Positions 1 through 10,319 of a stretch of 64,000 nucleotides of DNA are shown piece after piece. The stretch lies in contig LFJO01000006.1 of the NCBI GenBank assembly GCA_001038565.1, positions 303,637 through 367,636 of the forward strand. The letters run 5' to 3'. This DNA comes from Alkalihalobacillus pseudalcaliphilus. Lineage in GTDB: Bacteria; Bacillota; Bacilli; Bacillales; Bacillaceae_D. Below the pieces are notes generated by a model, which was not told the DNA's origin, did no database searches, and worked only from the letters and a program-made list of their open reading frames with translations. The position numbers and the translations under genes were made by a program. Each line of letters begins with the position of its first letter. Position 1 is the stretch's first letter.

Positions 1-118
1 TTAAAATAATATTTTAAAATGAACTGACCCATATTACTTCTTTATCTACTAAATATAAAGATTTTTCTTGTGATATAGTTATAATAAATCTTATAACAAG
101 AAATGAGGAGATTGATAT

Positions 119-562
119 ATGCCCCTATATTTTGCCTATGGAAGTTGCATGGATGTTCAAGATATCGCTCGAGATGTAGAGAAAGCTAGATTCGTAGGAC
201 CCGCCAAGTTAGAGAACTACCGACTTGCTTTTACAAAATATTCTAAAAATAGGCAAGGTGGTGTAGCCGATATCGTTAAATCTGAAGGTGGCTCTTTAGA
301 GGGTGTTGTCTTTGAGGTTCCTAATTTTATCGCCCTTGACTACCGTGAAGGAGCTCCCACATTTTATGAGAGAATAAACGTTTCTGTCTTTCTTTATCAG
401 GTAAAAAAATGGCTCAATGTCTCTACTTATACAGTCGTTCATAAAGAAGCAACTGAAATTAAACCGGGTGACTACTATGCTTCACTCATCTTAAACGGAG
501 CTAAAGTTTTAACGTCCGAATACCAAAGACATCTCAAGAAACAGCTAGAATCATTCCATTAA
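119..562 (+). CDS. Gamma-glutamylcyclotransferase-fold (GGCT/AIG2-like) protein
   Basis: The 147-residue protein begins with the family signature FAYGSCM (residues 5-11), the substrate loop of the GGCT fold. LDYREGAP (73-80) supplies a glutamate (E77) where the family has its catalytic acid. Family members release 5-oxoproline from gamma-glutamyl amines or peptides. The substrate here cannot be told from sequence. The length is normal for a stand-alone domain, and it is cytosolic with no signal peptide. The ATG is preceded by GAGGAG about 9 bases upstream. It appears to be a single gene, transcribed in the same direction as the chemotaxis receptor that follows after 109 bases. Confidence 0.75.
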   Translation: MPLYFAYGSCMDVQDIARDVEKARFVGPAKLENYRLAFTKYSKNRQGGVADIVKSEGGSLEGVVFEVPNFIALDYREGAPTFYERINVSVFLYQVKKWLNVSTYTVVHKEATEIKPGDYYASLILNGAKVLTSEYQRHLKKQLESFH

Positions 563-671
563 TCCCCCCATAAATCATACAATTTTATCCTTTCTTTACA
601 ATAAAACTACATTCTATTTACATTGCTCTTGTAAGCTTTTTATAGGCTAAAAGCATCAGGAGGAATGAAGG

Positions 672-2330
672 GTGAAATTAACATTACATACACGGTTATT
701 GACTATTTTTTTATTACTTCTATTAATATCTACTTCGATTGTTGGGATAAGCTCTTATAAAAAAGCTGAAGATTTAGCTGTAACGATGGCTGAAAATCAG
801 CTTTTACGAGAGGCTGATTTAATTCAATATATAGCACAGAATTTAAATTTTGTTTATATCAGTGACCATGACTATTTCACGCAGCAGCTTGAAATAAATA
901 TACGAAATCAACAAAACAAACTTACTGACAATCAACTACCAACTGAATTTGCCTATATGGTTGATGGGGTTATTAAACCATTTCAAGTTAGTGAACATAC
1001 GCTACCTACTATACCTGAAGTCATAAAAGAACAAATAGAAACAGAACGTCAAGGGCTTTTGCACACATCTATTGATGGCCAAGATCTTACAATTACGTAT
1101 AAGCAACTTCCTGAGATTGATGGGACATATATCATGCTCACTCAATCTGATTCTTATATGGAGCCTGTGTCTCAGATTGCAACGTTTTCTGTCATTATGA
1201 TTATGATTAGTTTTCTCATCGCTGCTGTAACAGTTCATTTTTTTGTACGTTCTATGACGAAACCACTACTAAGTCTTCGCTCTGTTATGAAAAACGCCCG
1301 AACAGGTTATTTAGAACGTGTTCACTCGCAAGTGTCCAAGATTCCTGAGATACGTTCTTTACAAAATAGCTATAATGACATGATTGTCCAAATAAGCGAG
1401 CTGATTTCAGAGTTGACGAGTACGACAACTGAACTTGATGGTAATAGTCAACAGCTAAAGAAGTCAGCTAATGAAACATTATCATCCAGTCAGCAATTAT
1501 TAGCAGCGATCCACACCGTCCAATCAGGTGCAGAACAAACGGCTATTAGCTCTCAAGAAAATGTCCACAGACTTCTCGATACGAAAACGAAGTTGCATAA
1601 TATGGATGTGCAAATGAAACAAGTGGGAATGAGTTCTGTCGAAATGACTTTACAAGCGAACAGCGGCAATGAAAACATGTCCGAGCTTTTATTTTTTATT
1701 GAGGAATTGATGAAGGATTTCCAACAGTTTACCGAAACGATGTTAGACGTAAAGCAACATTCTAATTCGATCACATCCAATATTACGGTTATTGAAAAAA
1801 TCACAGAGCAAACGAAATTACTCGCTCTTAATGCATCCATTGAAGCAGCACGCTCAAGTAAAGAGGGACATGGTTTTTCTGTCGTTGCTAAGGAAATACG
1901 AAGTCTTGCTGAACAATCAACGACTTCTACTCAACAGATCACCTCAATGACTGCTAATATGGAGAGAATAACAACCTTAGCTAGCGATCACTGTTACAAC
2001 ATTTTGAAAAAAGTAGAAACAAGCAAAACGAAGACGGTACAAACGCAAGGCTCTTTTTCAAAGCTCATTCATGAAATAAAACAAGTTAATGAGCAGCTCA
2101 GGCAAGCTGAAAATGCCTACGAGCAAATTCAACACGTATTACCAAAGCTAGAAGCACAAGCAGAGTCATTATCTTCAATTTCCCAAGAAACAAATGCAAG
2201 TGCTGAGGATATGTTAAAGATTAGCGAGCACTCGCTTGAATTAGCTAATACGAATAAACAAATTGGTTTTAAATTAGAAAAACAAGCACAATTACTTTTA
2301 AAATTAACAAAAAGCTACAAGCACCAATAA
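672..2330 (+). CDS. Methyl-accepting chemotaxis protein
   Basis: This is a 552-residue transmembrane chemoreceptor. There is a membrane segment at about 8-28, an extracytoplasmic sensor region to about 168, a second membrane segment at about 170-193, a HAMP linker to about 250, then a long helical signalling domain. The conserved hairpin tip is visible as TEQTKLLALNASIEAAR followed by GFSVVAKEIRSLAEQS, which contacts CheA/CheW. The sensor region is short, and I do not recognise its ligand class. The start is GTG at 672, supported by AGGAGG at 658-663. No chemotaxis genes are adjacent, which is common for such receptors. Confidence 0.9.
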   Translation: MKLTLHTRLLTIFLLLLLISTSIVGISSYKKAEDLAVTMAENQLLREADLIQYIAQNLNFVYISDHDYFTQQLEINIRNQQNKLTDNQLPTEFAYMVDGVIKPFQVSEHTLPTIPEVIKEQIETERQGLLHTSIDGQDLTITYKQLPEIDGTYIMLTQSDSYMEPVSQIATFSVIMIMISFLIAAVTVHFFVRSMTKPLLSLRSVMKNARTGYLERVHSQVSKIPEIRSLQNSYNDMIVQISELISELTSTTTELDGNSQQLKKSANETLSSSQQLLAAIHTVQSGAEQTAISSQENVHRLLDTKTKLHNMDVQMKQVGMSSVEMTLQANSGNENMSELLFFIEELMKDFQQFTETMLDVKQHSNSITSNITVIEKITEQTKLLALNASIEAARSSKEGHGFSVVAKEIRSLAEQSTTSTQQITSMTANMERITTLASDHCYNILKKVETSKTKTVQTQGSFSKLIHEIKQVNEQLRQAENAYEQIQHVLPKLEAQAESLSSISQETNASAEDMLKISEHSLELANTNKQIGFKLEKQAQLLLKLTKSYKHQ

Positions 2331-2375
2331 TTATTGGTTGAATGTTGCATAAGTGCAGCGGGATTCACAGCAAAG

Positions 2376-2409
2376 TTTTGGCTCATAGCTTTTGTGCTAT
2401 GAGCCAAAA
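2376..2409. repeat. Perfect 14-bp inverted repeat after the chemoreceptor
   Basis: The arms at 2376-2389 and 2396-2409 are perfectly complementary, with a 6-base loop. T-runs lie on the outer side of the left arm and A-runs on the right arm, the opposite of an intrinsic terminator in both directions. It can form a strong hairpin between the convergent chemoreceptor and YpzI-like genes, but the missing U-tract makes a classical terminator doubtful. Confidence 0.6.
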
Positions 2410-2430
2410 AACGTAAGTGTTTATCATTTA

Positions 2431-2571
2431 TTACTTCTTACCATCGTTTAACCGTCTTGCCTCTTCAGAGCTTGACATTTTTGTCGCCCCTTTATAACGC
2501 AAGCCAACATCGCGATCAGATTCAACTTTACCGCTTTCCCGTAACTTTTTTTCTTGTCGGTCTCTTCCCAA
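2431..2571 (-). CDS. YpzI-like small charged protein
   Basis: This small 46-residue gene begins with TTG at 2571, seven bases after a perfect AGGAGG on the minus strand. The product starts MGRDRQEKKLRESGKVESDR and continues with YKGATKM. From memory this matches the YpzI family of 40-50 residue Bacillus proteins of unknown function. It is highly charged, has no membrane segment, and is probably a small cytosolic or sporulation-era protein. It lies between convergent MCP and the 3' end of selO, 68 bases from the latter. The ribosome binding site and family-like motif make it real. The family name is less certain. Confidence 0.65.
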   Translation of the reverse strand: MGRDRQEKKLRESGKVESDRDVGLRYKGATKMSSSEEARRLNDGKK

Positions 2572-2639
2572 TTTACACACCTCCTACTGTTAAGTTGAGG
2601 TTATGTCCATTGATTTATTCATATGATGAGTCTATAAGC

Positions 2640-4109
2640 TCAAGTACCACAAAAAGTTTGATACCCATCAAAATCCTTGCCCGGTGCTTTTGCATATTTA
2701 GCTGGAATAGAGGTAGAACTATAAGGTTTTTTTAGCACTTGAAGCAGCTCAAGTAATGGTTGCATTTGCCCTCTATCCACTGCCGCTTCTATAACCCCTT
2801 CAACGATGTGGTTCCTGGCTATGATTGCAGGATTATTTTCAAGCATTAGCTGTTTTATCATCTCTTCATTTTGCTCCTGCCTCATTAAACGTTTTTGCCA
2901 GATCTCATACCAACTCTTAAACTGGTCAGCTTGAAATAACTTACCTTCTTCAAGCGTTTTGAACGTTAAGGATCGAAATGTATTCGTATAATCTGCTTCA
3001 AATGTTTCCATTAACGTAAGTAATCCTTGGATAAGCTCCTTATCACCCTCTTCAAGAGTGAATAAGCCAAGCTTCTTCCCCATCCCCTGCAAGTATTCTG
3101 CTTCATATAGCGATCCAAATGTCGAGATAATCGATTGGGCTTGATTTAAGGCTTCTTCTTCATTTTCAGCCAACAAGGGTAGCATCGCTTCAGCTAATCT
3201 TGCTAAATTCCAAGCTGCCATATAGGGCTGATTACTGTATGAGTAGCGTCCTTGTCGATCAATTGAGCTAAACACGGTTGCTGGATTGTAGCTATCCATC
3301 ATCGCACAAGGTCCATAATCAATGGTTTCCCCATTGATAGCCATATTATCAGTATTCATGACCCCATGTATAAAACCGACTAACTGCCATTTTGCTATTA
3401 ATTGAACTTGTTTTCGAACCACTTCTTTCAGCCATGCAACATATTTTTGTTCATGATGTTCTAGCTGTGGATCATGTCTAGCTATTGTATAATCAGCTAA
3501 CGCCTGAAGTTCCTTTTTGATTCCTTTTGCTGCGGCATATTGAAATGTTCCAACACGAATATGACTACTAGCAATTCTTGTTAAAATTGCTCCTTCTAGC
3601 ACATTTTCTCGATAAACAGGCTCACCCGTAGTCACGACTGCCAAACTTCGCGTTGTTGGGATACCTAATCCATACATCGCTTCACTCATGATTAATTCAC
3701 GAATCATTGGACCTAATGCCGCTCGACCATCTCCACCTCGTGAGAATACCGTTCTACCAGAGCCTTTAAGCTGAACATCAACTGTCTTTTCTCCTTCTAT
3801 TACATGTTCACCGAGTAAAACCGCTCGACCATCCCCTAGCATCGTGAATTGTCCAAATTGATGGCCTGCATATGCTTGTGCTAATGGTTGAATTCCTTTA
3901 AATGCTTTATTTCCAGAAAAATAAGGTAAGCCTTCCTTATATAACTGCTCTATTTCTAAGCCTAACTCTTTTGCTAAGTCCTCGTTTACATATACAATCT
4001 GTGGGTCTTCTACAGATTGCAACTCTTGCTTGCTGTAAAATGTTTCTGGTAATGAAAGGTAGCTTTGTCTTAAGTGCCACCCTGCTTTATTTTGGTTTGT
4101 ATTTGTCAT
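2640..4109 (-). CDS. selO: SelO/YdiU protein adenylyltransferase (AMPylator)
   Basis: SelO is a kinase-fold enzyme with flipped ATP that transfers AMP to protein hydroxyls, linked in other organisms to oxidative stress. At 489 residues this is full length. Diagnostic segments are GSGRTVFSRGGDGRAALGPM (nucleotide loop), GVMNTDNMAINGETIDYGPC (metal/catalytic Asn and Asp) and a C-terminal FCGT, a cysteine near the position where some eukaryotic homologues carry selenocysteine. The start was set at the ATG at 4109 because GGAG lies 5 bases upstream. An in-frame ATG 15 bases earlier overlaps that site. It is monocistronic, with no obvious partner. Confidence 0.92.
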   Translation of the reverse strand: MTNTNQNKAGWHLRQSYLSLPETFYSKQELQSVEDPQIVYVNEDLAKELGLEIEQLYKEGLPYFSGNKAFKGIQPLAQAYAGHQFGQFTMLGDGRAVLLGEHVIEGEKTVDVQLKGSGRTVFSRGGDGRAALGPMIRELIMSEAMYGLGIPTTRSLAVVTTGEPVYRENVLEGAILTRIASSHIRVGTFQYAAAKGIKKELQALADYTIARHDPQLEHHEQKYVAWLKEVVRKQVQLIAKWQLVGFIHGVMNTDNMAINGETIDYGPCAMMDSYNPATVFSSIDRQGRYSYSNQPYMAAWNLARLAEAMLPLLAENEEEALNQAQSIISTFGSLYEAEYLQGMGKKLGLFTLEEGDKELIQGLLTLMETFEADYTNTFRSLTFKTLEEGKLFQADQFKSWYEIWQKRLMRQEQNEEMIKQLMLENNPAIIARNHIVEGVIEAAVDRGQMQPLLELLQVLKKPYSSTSIPAKYAKAPGKDFDGYQTFCGT

Positions 4110-4200
4110 AATTACTCCTTCCATGATCCCTTACTTAGAAAGAATACGACGAGTATTCCATTGCTTCTTCTTATAGCGTAACATAATTTTTTTTATATGA

Positions 4201-4238
4201 AAGTTACTTATGGGCGATAGTTTGTGCCGTGAATTGGG
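4201..4238 (+). repeat. Dispersed ~35-bp repeat, copy A
   Basis: The core CTTATGGGCGATAGTTTGTG is shared with copies at 22411-22452 and 22602-22622 (same strand) and at 17275-17316 (complement). Consensus by eye is AGTTACTTAGGGCGATAG, then TTTGTGCCTTGAAGTTAG. Copy A covers the stop codon and last codons of the hypothetical gene on the minus strand. Confidence 0.7.
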
Positions 4239-4561
4239 AGCCCTCCTGTTGTTTGCCAATCTTGTGCGGAAGTACTCATCGCCACTACAGATTCTTCATC
4301 AAAGGCAATTGAATGTTCTTGATATTGTATGGAAGTAACAGATAGTAATTGGTTCATAATGGGTTGATTAGAAAGAAATCTTTGCAAAGCCACTTGTTTG
4401 TTCGTGCCTAATTGTACACCTCTAATTATCAATTCATCACTTACTTGCACATCGTAAATTTTTTCTTCTTCAATGAGTTCTCCTTGTGAGCTCTGTTCGT
4501 GATAACTAAAAATAAGCACAACACTTATAATGATAAGTATAACGAAATGAAACTTCCTCAA
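4208..4561 (-). CDS. Small membrane-anchored hypothetical protein
   Basis: The 117-residue product starts at TTG (4561) after GGAGAGG. It has a hydrophobic N-terminal segment (residues 4-19, FHFVILIIISVVLIF), so it is probably an uncleaved anchor or signal peptide with an extracytoplasmic domain of about 95 residues. I do not recognise the domain. Its last ten residues (PIHGTNYRP and stop) are encoded by the complement of a dispersed intergenic repeat, so the native C-terminus may have been replaced. An alternative is a decayed gene that happens to stay open. It lies between selO and the OmpA-like lipoprotein gene and looks monocistronic. Confidence 0.5.
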   Translation of the reverse strand: MRKFHFVILIIISVVLIFSYHEQSSQGELIEEEKIYDVQVSDELIIRGVQLGTNKQVALQRFLSNQPIMNQLLSVTSIQYQEHSIAFDEESVVAMSTSAQDWQTTGGLPIHGTNYRP

Positions 4562-4668
4562 ATTCTTTCCTCTCCACTCTTTTAAAGCACTATTTCATTT
4601 AATAATAGGTAATACTACTCACAATATAATAATATTCAAAATTAATTTTCAATTTACTGCTTGTAAAT

Positions 4669-4699
4669 GAAAAACCAGCCTTTTATTAGGCTGGCTTTT
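4669..4699 (-). terminator. Intrinsic terminator of the OmpA-like lipoprotein gene
   Basis: On the minus strand AGCCAGCC pairs with GGCTGG(T) around an 8-base loop and is followed by TTTTT. It begins one or two bases after the stop codon of the lipoprotein gene. Confidence 0.85.
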
Positions 4700-4701
4700 C
4701 A

Positions 4702-6120
4702 TTATTCTGAAGGATTAATAACGACTTCAACACGTCGATTACGAGCTTTGCCATCTTCATTTTCATTAGAATCTATCGGTTTGAACATACCATATCCATA
4801 CGCCGAAATATCTAAGTGCTGAATCGAGCTATGCTCTTTTATAAATGCCTCTACCGCTGCTGCTCGTGCTTCCGATAAAGCTTGATTATAATCAGCATCA
4901 CCATCGCTATCCGTGTGGCCATCAATGTGAATGACGGTCCCCTCAGGAAGTTCCTCTAAAACCTTTATAACTTCGTCTAAAGTTTCAGATGCTTCCGCCT
5001 TTAACTCACTACTGTCAAATTCGAATAAAACCTCATCTGGCATCCCAACCTTTAATTCCTCTTCACTAGAAGTAAAATTCGTTTCCTCCGGTACTGCTAG
5101 TTGTGGTGGATCTGGTACGATTTCAAAAGCAATTTCTTTTGAACCATCATCAAGTTCTTCCACATATTCACCAGACATTCGTTCAAATTTTTCTCCATAA
5201 GTCTCCTTCTTTAGTTGGCTAAGTCTACTTATTAAACCTGATGTACTTTGAACTCTAATATACCCTTCTGGTGACTGAGATGTATAAGCGATTCTTAATT
5301 TGAAGCTTCCATCCGGTTCAACCATCGTTTGATTAAAATACCATGACTGTGGCGTATTCGTATGCTTAGAGGTAAAGTAGCCCCCTGCAATCGTAATACC
5401 TTCAATCAAATTGGTATTTCCTTCTATATAATAGAATTGATGGTCATTCGTTAACTCGTAGTCAATCCATATTTCGGTATCACCATAATCGGCTGGTTTA
5501 TCGTCACGTTCAGGCTTAGGTAAATCCATTTCAAAGGGCTCTGCTTCAACAAACACATAAATTGGTAAAAATATTTTTTGATATAATTCTCCCAGTAATT
5601 CATCTTGATAAACCAATGGTCCAGTAAAATTCTCACCCTTCTCCCCGTAAATCTCCTCTAATTCTTTCGTTTGTGATGAAGGTGTTACTTGAAGAGCCAC
5701 TTCTATAAATTTCCCTGTTTGATATTCCGATGGACTATCCATCTCTACAATAATTCGACCATCCTCCAATACTTCTGTATCGTCATTTGTTAACATACCC
5801 ATCACAATTCGATTACGGAACGGTTCCATGTAACGATCGACCTTTACACGAGTTCCAGGTAATAGATTGGTAGTCGCTTCTATTCTCATTGAATCTTCAT
5901 CAACAATGAACGTACCATCAATCACCACATCACTATCAAGTGTTGTTGTTACTTCGTATTCCTCGTCTAATTCCTCCTTTGACTTATTCACTTGGTCATT
6001 ATCACCAACAATTCGTTCTTCTTCCATTTCATCAGTATGCTCAACTTTTTCTTGACTACATCCATTGATGAATAAGATACAAGATAGTATGAACGTGATC
6101 ATATACATTGTTCTTTTCAT
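4702..6120 (-). CDS. OmpA-domain lipoprotein (peptidoglycan-binding)
   Basis: The 472-residue product starts with a lipoprotein signal peptide ending in the lipobox FINGC, then an acidic linker, a long region with beta-rich repeats of unknown fold, and a C-terminal OmpA/MotB-like domain (about 355-472). That domain shows FEFDSSELK, HIDGHTDSDGD, the peptidoglycan-contacting ARAAAVEAF segment and NRRVEVVI. The expected role is a membrane-anchored protein tied to the cell wall. The start at 6120 was chosen because AAGGGA lies about 9 bases upstream and it yields a clean signal peptide. An upstream in-frame ATG at 6162 does not. A terminator follows directly. Confidence 0.8.
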   Translation of the reverse strand: MKRTMYMITFILSCILFINGCSQEKVEHTDEMEEERIVGDNDQVNKSKEELDEEYEVTTTLDSDVVIDGTFIVDEDSMRIEATTNLLPGTRVKVDRYMEPFRNRIVMGMLTNDDTEVLEDGRIIVEMDSPSEYQTGKFIEVALQVTPSSQTKELEEIYGEKGENFTGPLVYQDELLGELYQKIFLPIYVFVEAEPFEMDLPKPERDDKPADYGDTEIWIDYELTNDHQFYYIEGNTNLIEGITIAGGYFTSKHTNTPQSWYFNQTMVEPDGSFKLRIAYTSQSPEGYIRVQSTSGLISRLSQLKKETYGEKFERMSGEYVEELDDGSKEIAFEIVPDPPQLAVPEETNFTSSEEELKVGMPDEVLFEFDSSELKAEASETLDEVIKVLEELPEGTVIHIDGHTDSDGDADYNQALSEARAAAVEAFIKEHSSIQHLDISAYGYGMFKPIDSNENEDGKARNRRVEVVINPSE

Positions 6121-6338
6121 ATTGCTCTTCCCTTCAGTCATGATATGGTCGGTATAAATCACTTACAACAATTAGAACATTCAATATATTACCATATTCC
6201 GACCAGAATTTTACTTATTATATACGTGTAAACACTCAAAATGAAACCAATGTCACCCTTATATGTTTCTGCATATAGACCTTATCCCTATATAGGATGA
6301 ATGAGTCATCTCTGTCTGTTACTCTCTATGTAAGCCTC

Positions 6339-6373
6339 AAAAAAAGGCGATCACTATTTGACTAGTGACCACC
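6339..6373 (-). terminator. Terminator of the glpFK operon
   Basis: On the minus strand GGTGGTCACTA pairs imperfectly with TAGTGATCGCC around a 6-base loop and is followed by seven T residues, ten bases after the glpK stop codon. Confidence 0.9.
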
Positions 6374-6382
6374 TCTGCTAAG

Positions 6383-7891
<1,509 letters not shown>

Positions 7892-8695
7892 TTAAGCTAA
7901 TACACTCGCTTTTTTTCCAAAAATTAGCGTTAAGATTAATATGGCAGCCACTGCACCTAATATAACCCATGTGATAGTTGAGATCATACCTACGAAGAAA
8001 ACTTGATAAAACACAGCTCCTAATGCTCCACCCATTAAAGGACCTACAATTGGAATCCAAGCATAGCTCCAGTTGGAAGAACCCTTTCCAGCAATAGGTA
8101 AAACAAAATGAGCAATTCGTGGCCCTAAATCCCTCGCTGGGTTAATCGCATATCCTGTTGTACCACCTAAAGACATACCAATCGCAACAATTAATAGTCC
8201 GACAGCGATAGGGTTAAGCCCTTCTGTAAAGCTATTGGCTCCGATAAATAATAAACCCAAGACTAATACAAAGGTACCTATCATCTCACTTAGTAAATTG
8301 GAGAAAGTATGTGGAATCGCAGGTCCTGTAGAGAAAACAGATAGCTTAGCTCCAGCGTCATCTGTAGCTTTCCAATGAGGTAAGTAATGCAAAAACACAA
8401 TCACTCCCCCGATAAATGCTCCCAAAACTTGAGCAACCATATAAAGTGGAACATCTGCCCATGCAAAATCTCCTGTTACCGCCAAGCCAAGTGTTACGGC
8501 CGGATTTAAATGGGCTCCACTTATAGAACCAACAGCGAAAACCCCCATTGTCACCGCAAGTCCCCATGCCAGTGTAACGACGACCCAGCCTCCACTGTTG
8601 GAGAATGTCCTTTTTAAATTTGCACCAGCAACTACACCGCCACCAAAAATAATTAAAATCATTGTACCAATTACTTCACCTAGAAAAGCAGACAT
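7892..8695 (-). CDS. glpF: Glycerol uptake facilitator (aquaglyceroporin)
   Basis: This membrane channel of the MIP family admits glycerol by diffusion. The 267-residue protein has six hydrophobic segments and both pore NPA loops, GAHLNPAVTLG (N64) and AINPARDLG (N185). The Asp after the second NPAR is typical of glycerol rather than water channels. It is the first gene of glpFK, so glycerol entering is trapped by the kinase. The ATG is preceded by a GGAGG-type site. The ~90-base leader from the inferred promoter contains no hairpin plus T-run, so I see no clear GlpP-type antiterminator target. Confidence 0.96.
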   Translation of the reverse strand: MSAFLGEVIGTMILIIFGGGVVAGANLKRTFSNSGGWVVVTLAWGLAVTMGVFAVGSISGAHLNPAVTLGLAVTGDFAWADVPLYMVAQVLGAFIGGVIVFLHYLPHWKATDDAGAKLSVFSTGPAIPHTFSNLLSEMIGTFVLVLGLLFIGANSFTEGLNPIAVGLLIVAIGMSLGGTTGYAINPARDLGPRIAHFVLPIAGKGSSNWSYAWIPIVGPLMGGALGAVFYQVFFVGMISTITWVILGAVAAILILTLIFGKKASVLA

Positions 8696-8787
8696 ACGAA
8701 TACCTCCATTCTTAGATGTTTGTTGTCATAACGTCATGTCCTCGTTTACTAATCCTAGAACTTTTCATGAGTAATAAAATGAATTCA

Positions 8788-8816
8788 ACTATACGGAACT
8801 ATGAATACGCTTTCAA
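8788..8816 (-). promoter_or_regulatory. SigA promoter of glpFK with embedded cre box
   Basis: On the minus strand TTGAAA (8816-8811), a 17-base spacer and TATAGT (8793-8788) form a good vegetative promoter 92 bases upstream of glpF. TTGAAAGCGTATTCAT (8801-8816) matches the CcpA consensus WTGNNARCGNWWWCAW at every position and overlaps the -35. CcpA bound here should block transcription, giving carbon catabolite repression of glycerol use. Confidence 0.8.
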
Positions 8817-9149
8817 TAGAACTTCCATATATAAGTACCCAACTAACCTTCTGTTCCCCCTTTAATATATAGACAAACATCATGAATAATCTTTCATTCC
8901 CCCCTTTATCAGTCTCTTTCAATGCTGCTATAAGCCGACTTCCCGCTTATTTCCGCACCTTAATACAATGTATGAGTTTGCCCACTCTTTATGACAGGCA
9001 CGTTCGTAATACCTATATTTCTTTTTGAAAAGATAGGTCGTATTTGTCTTTTTTAAAATTTTATCATTCTATGCATAAATACTTAATGAAGAGAAAAACT
9101 AATTAAATGGCTAATTTTGGACAAAGATTGTGAGGGGGAAGACATACCC
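8817..9149. other. Intergenic region glpF / polysaccharide deacetylase
   Basis: This is an AT-rich divergent spacer upstream of the glpFK promoter. I see no open reading frame with a ribosome binding site and no strong hairpin. The deacetylase promoter must lie here, but no pair of -35 and -10 boxes stood out. Confidence 0.4.
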
Positions 9150-10223
9150 ATGCGGAAATTATATTGGTTTCCATTTCTTAGTAGTGTTAGTTTACTTTTC
9201 TTGCTAGTTTCAACTGTATCTGCAGAGGACTCGATGTTAGCGAAATCAACCTTTTATGTAGATGGCCAACCATTTGAAAGTCATTATTTAATGCGAGATG
9301 GCGAGGTGTATATTCCTTCATTATTCATTAAAGAAACAGGAGCTCAAGTCGACTGGAATGAAGAATATCAGACCGTTTTATTTAAAGGGAATGACCAAAC
9401 ATTTTCAATGCCTCTGGATAAGAAAACATTACTAACATTTAATGAACAGACAAAGAATTGGGAAGAAAAAAAGCTGAAGGCAGGAGCTATACTCTTTGAT
9501 GACCAAACTTTTGTACCACTTAAAACGGTCATTGAAGAACTAGGCATGACGAGCCATTATGAGCCTCAATCTGCTAAGACCTTTATTCAATCAAATATTG
9601 ACATACAGCCTAATTACTTTGCCCAAGGTTCAAGAAACAACCGCTTTATCGCTTTAACTTTTGATGATGGTCCAGATACCTATTACACGCCACTTATTCT
9701 CGACATTCTAAAAGAAAAAGGCGTACACGCTACCTTTTTTGTTGTTGGCAAGCAAGTTCAAAAGCATCCCGACATTTTGAAACGGATTGTCGAGGAAGGT
9801 CACGGCATTGGTAACCATACTTTTAATCACCCCAACTTAACTAAAACCTGGTCAGAGCAAGTTCAACTAGAAATTGAAAAAACACAATCACTGATTCAAG
9901 ATACAGTAGGCCGCAAACCATCACTTATTCGACCTCCATATGGAGCTTTTACGAAAGCTGATATCGGTCTCTTTAATGACAAAGGGCTTGTTAATGTAAT
10001 GTGGTCGGTTGATACGTTAGACTGGAGCGGATTACCGGCTGAGGATATTTTGGAAACCGTTTTGACAAACGCTTTTCCAGGTTCTATTGTGCTTCAACAT
10101 AATTTCCAAGCAGAGGAGCATCAATTAGATGGTTCGCTCGAGGCCCTTCCACAAATGATTGATGAGTTAAAAAAGAGAGGTTACACATTTGTGACGGTGC
10201 AGACATTAATGGATTCAGATTAA
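9150..10223 (+). CDS. Secreted polysaccharide deacetylase with copper-amine-oxidase-like N-domain
   Basis: The 357-residue product has a signal peptide (about 1-26, ending VSA) and a stalk domain of the copper amine oxidase N-terminal type (about 30-145; YVDGQPFESHYLMRDGEVYI, FVPLKTVIEELGM). The NodB deacetylase domain (about 165-350) carries TFDDGP, the metal-binding GNHTFNHP, RPPYGAF and WSVDTLDW. NodB enzymes remove N- or O-acetyl groups from cell-wall polymers. The final family motif, normally LLHD, reads VLQHN here but keeps a histidine. The start was moved to 9150, after GAGGGGGAAG, to expose the signal peptide. A terminator follows immediately. Confidence 0.88.
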   Translation: MRKLYWFPFLSSVSLLFLLVSTVSAEDSMLAKSTFYVDGQPFESHYLMRDGEVYIPSLFIKETGAQVDWNEEYQTVLFKGNDQTFSMPLDKKTLLTFNEQTKNWEEKKLKAGAILFDDQTFVPLKTVIEELGMTSHYEPQSAKTFIQSNIDIQPNYFAQGSRNNRFIALTFDDGPDTYYTPLILDILKEKGVHATFFVVGKQVQKHPDILKRIVEEGHGIGNHTFNHPNLTKTWSEQVQLEIEKTQSLIQDTVGRKPSLIRPPYGAFTKADIGLFNDKGLVNVMWSVDTLDWSGLPAEDILETVLTNAFPGSIVLQHNFQAEEHQLDGSLEALPQMIDELKKRGYTFVTVQTLMDSD

Positions 10224-10230
10224 CCACATA

Positions 10231-10268
10231 AAAAGAAGCACATATTGTCGGACAATATGTGCTTCTTT
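10231..10268 (+). terminator. Strong terminator after the deacetylase gene
   Basis: AAAGAAGCACATATTGTC pairs with GACAATATGTGCTTCTTT around a minimal loop, ending in T residues. With A-runs on the left arm it can also act on the opposite strand. Confidence 0.85.
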
Positions 10269-10319
10269 AGGGTACAATGTACGTGATAGCTACCCTTCAA
10301 GGATAAAACACCATTCTGA

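Noticed and set aside
1002-1840. Antisense frames of 78-95 codons inside the chemoreceptor gene
   Set aside because: Shadow frames opposite a gene with clear domain structure. No ribosome sites.
2376-2409. Intrinsic terminator after the chemoreceptor gene
   Set aside because: The stem is perfect but the T-run lies before it and the A-run after it, on both strands, so it lacks the U-tract a terminator needs. Listed as an inverted repeat instead.
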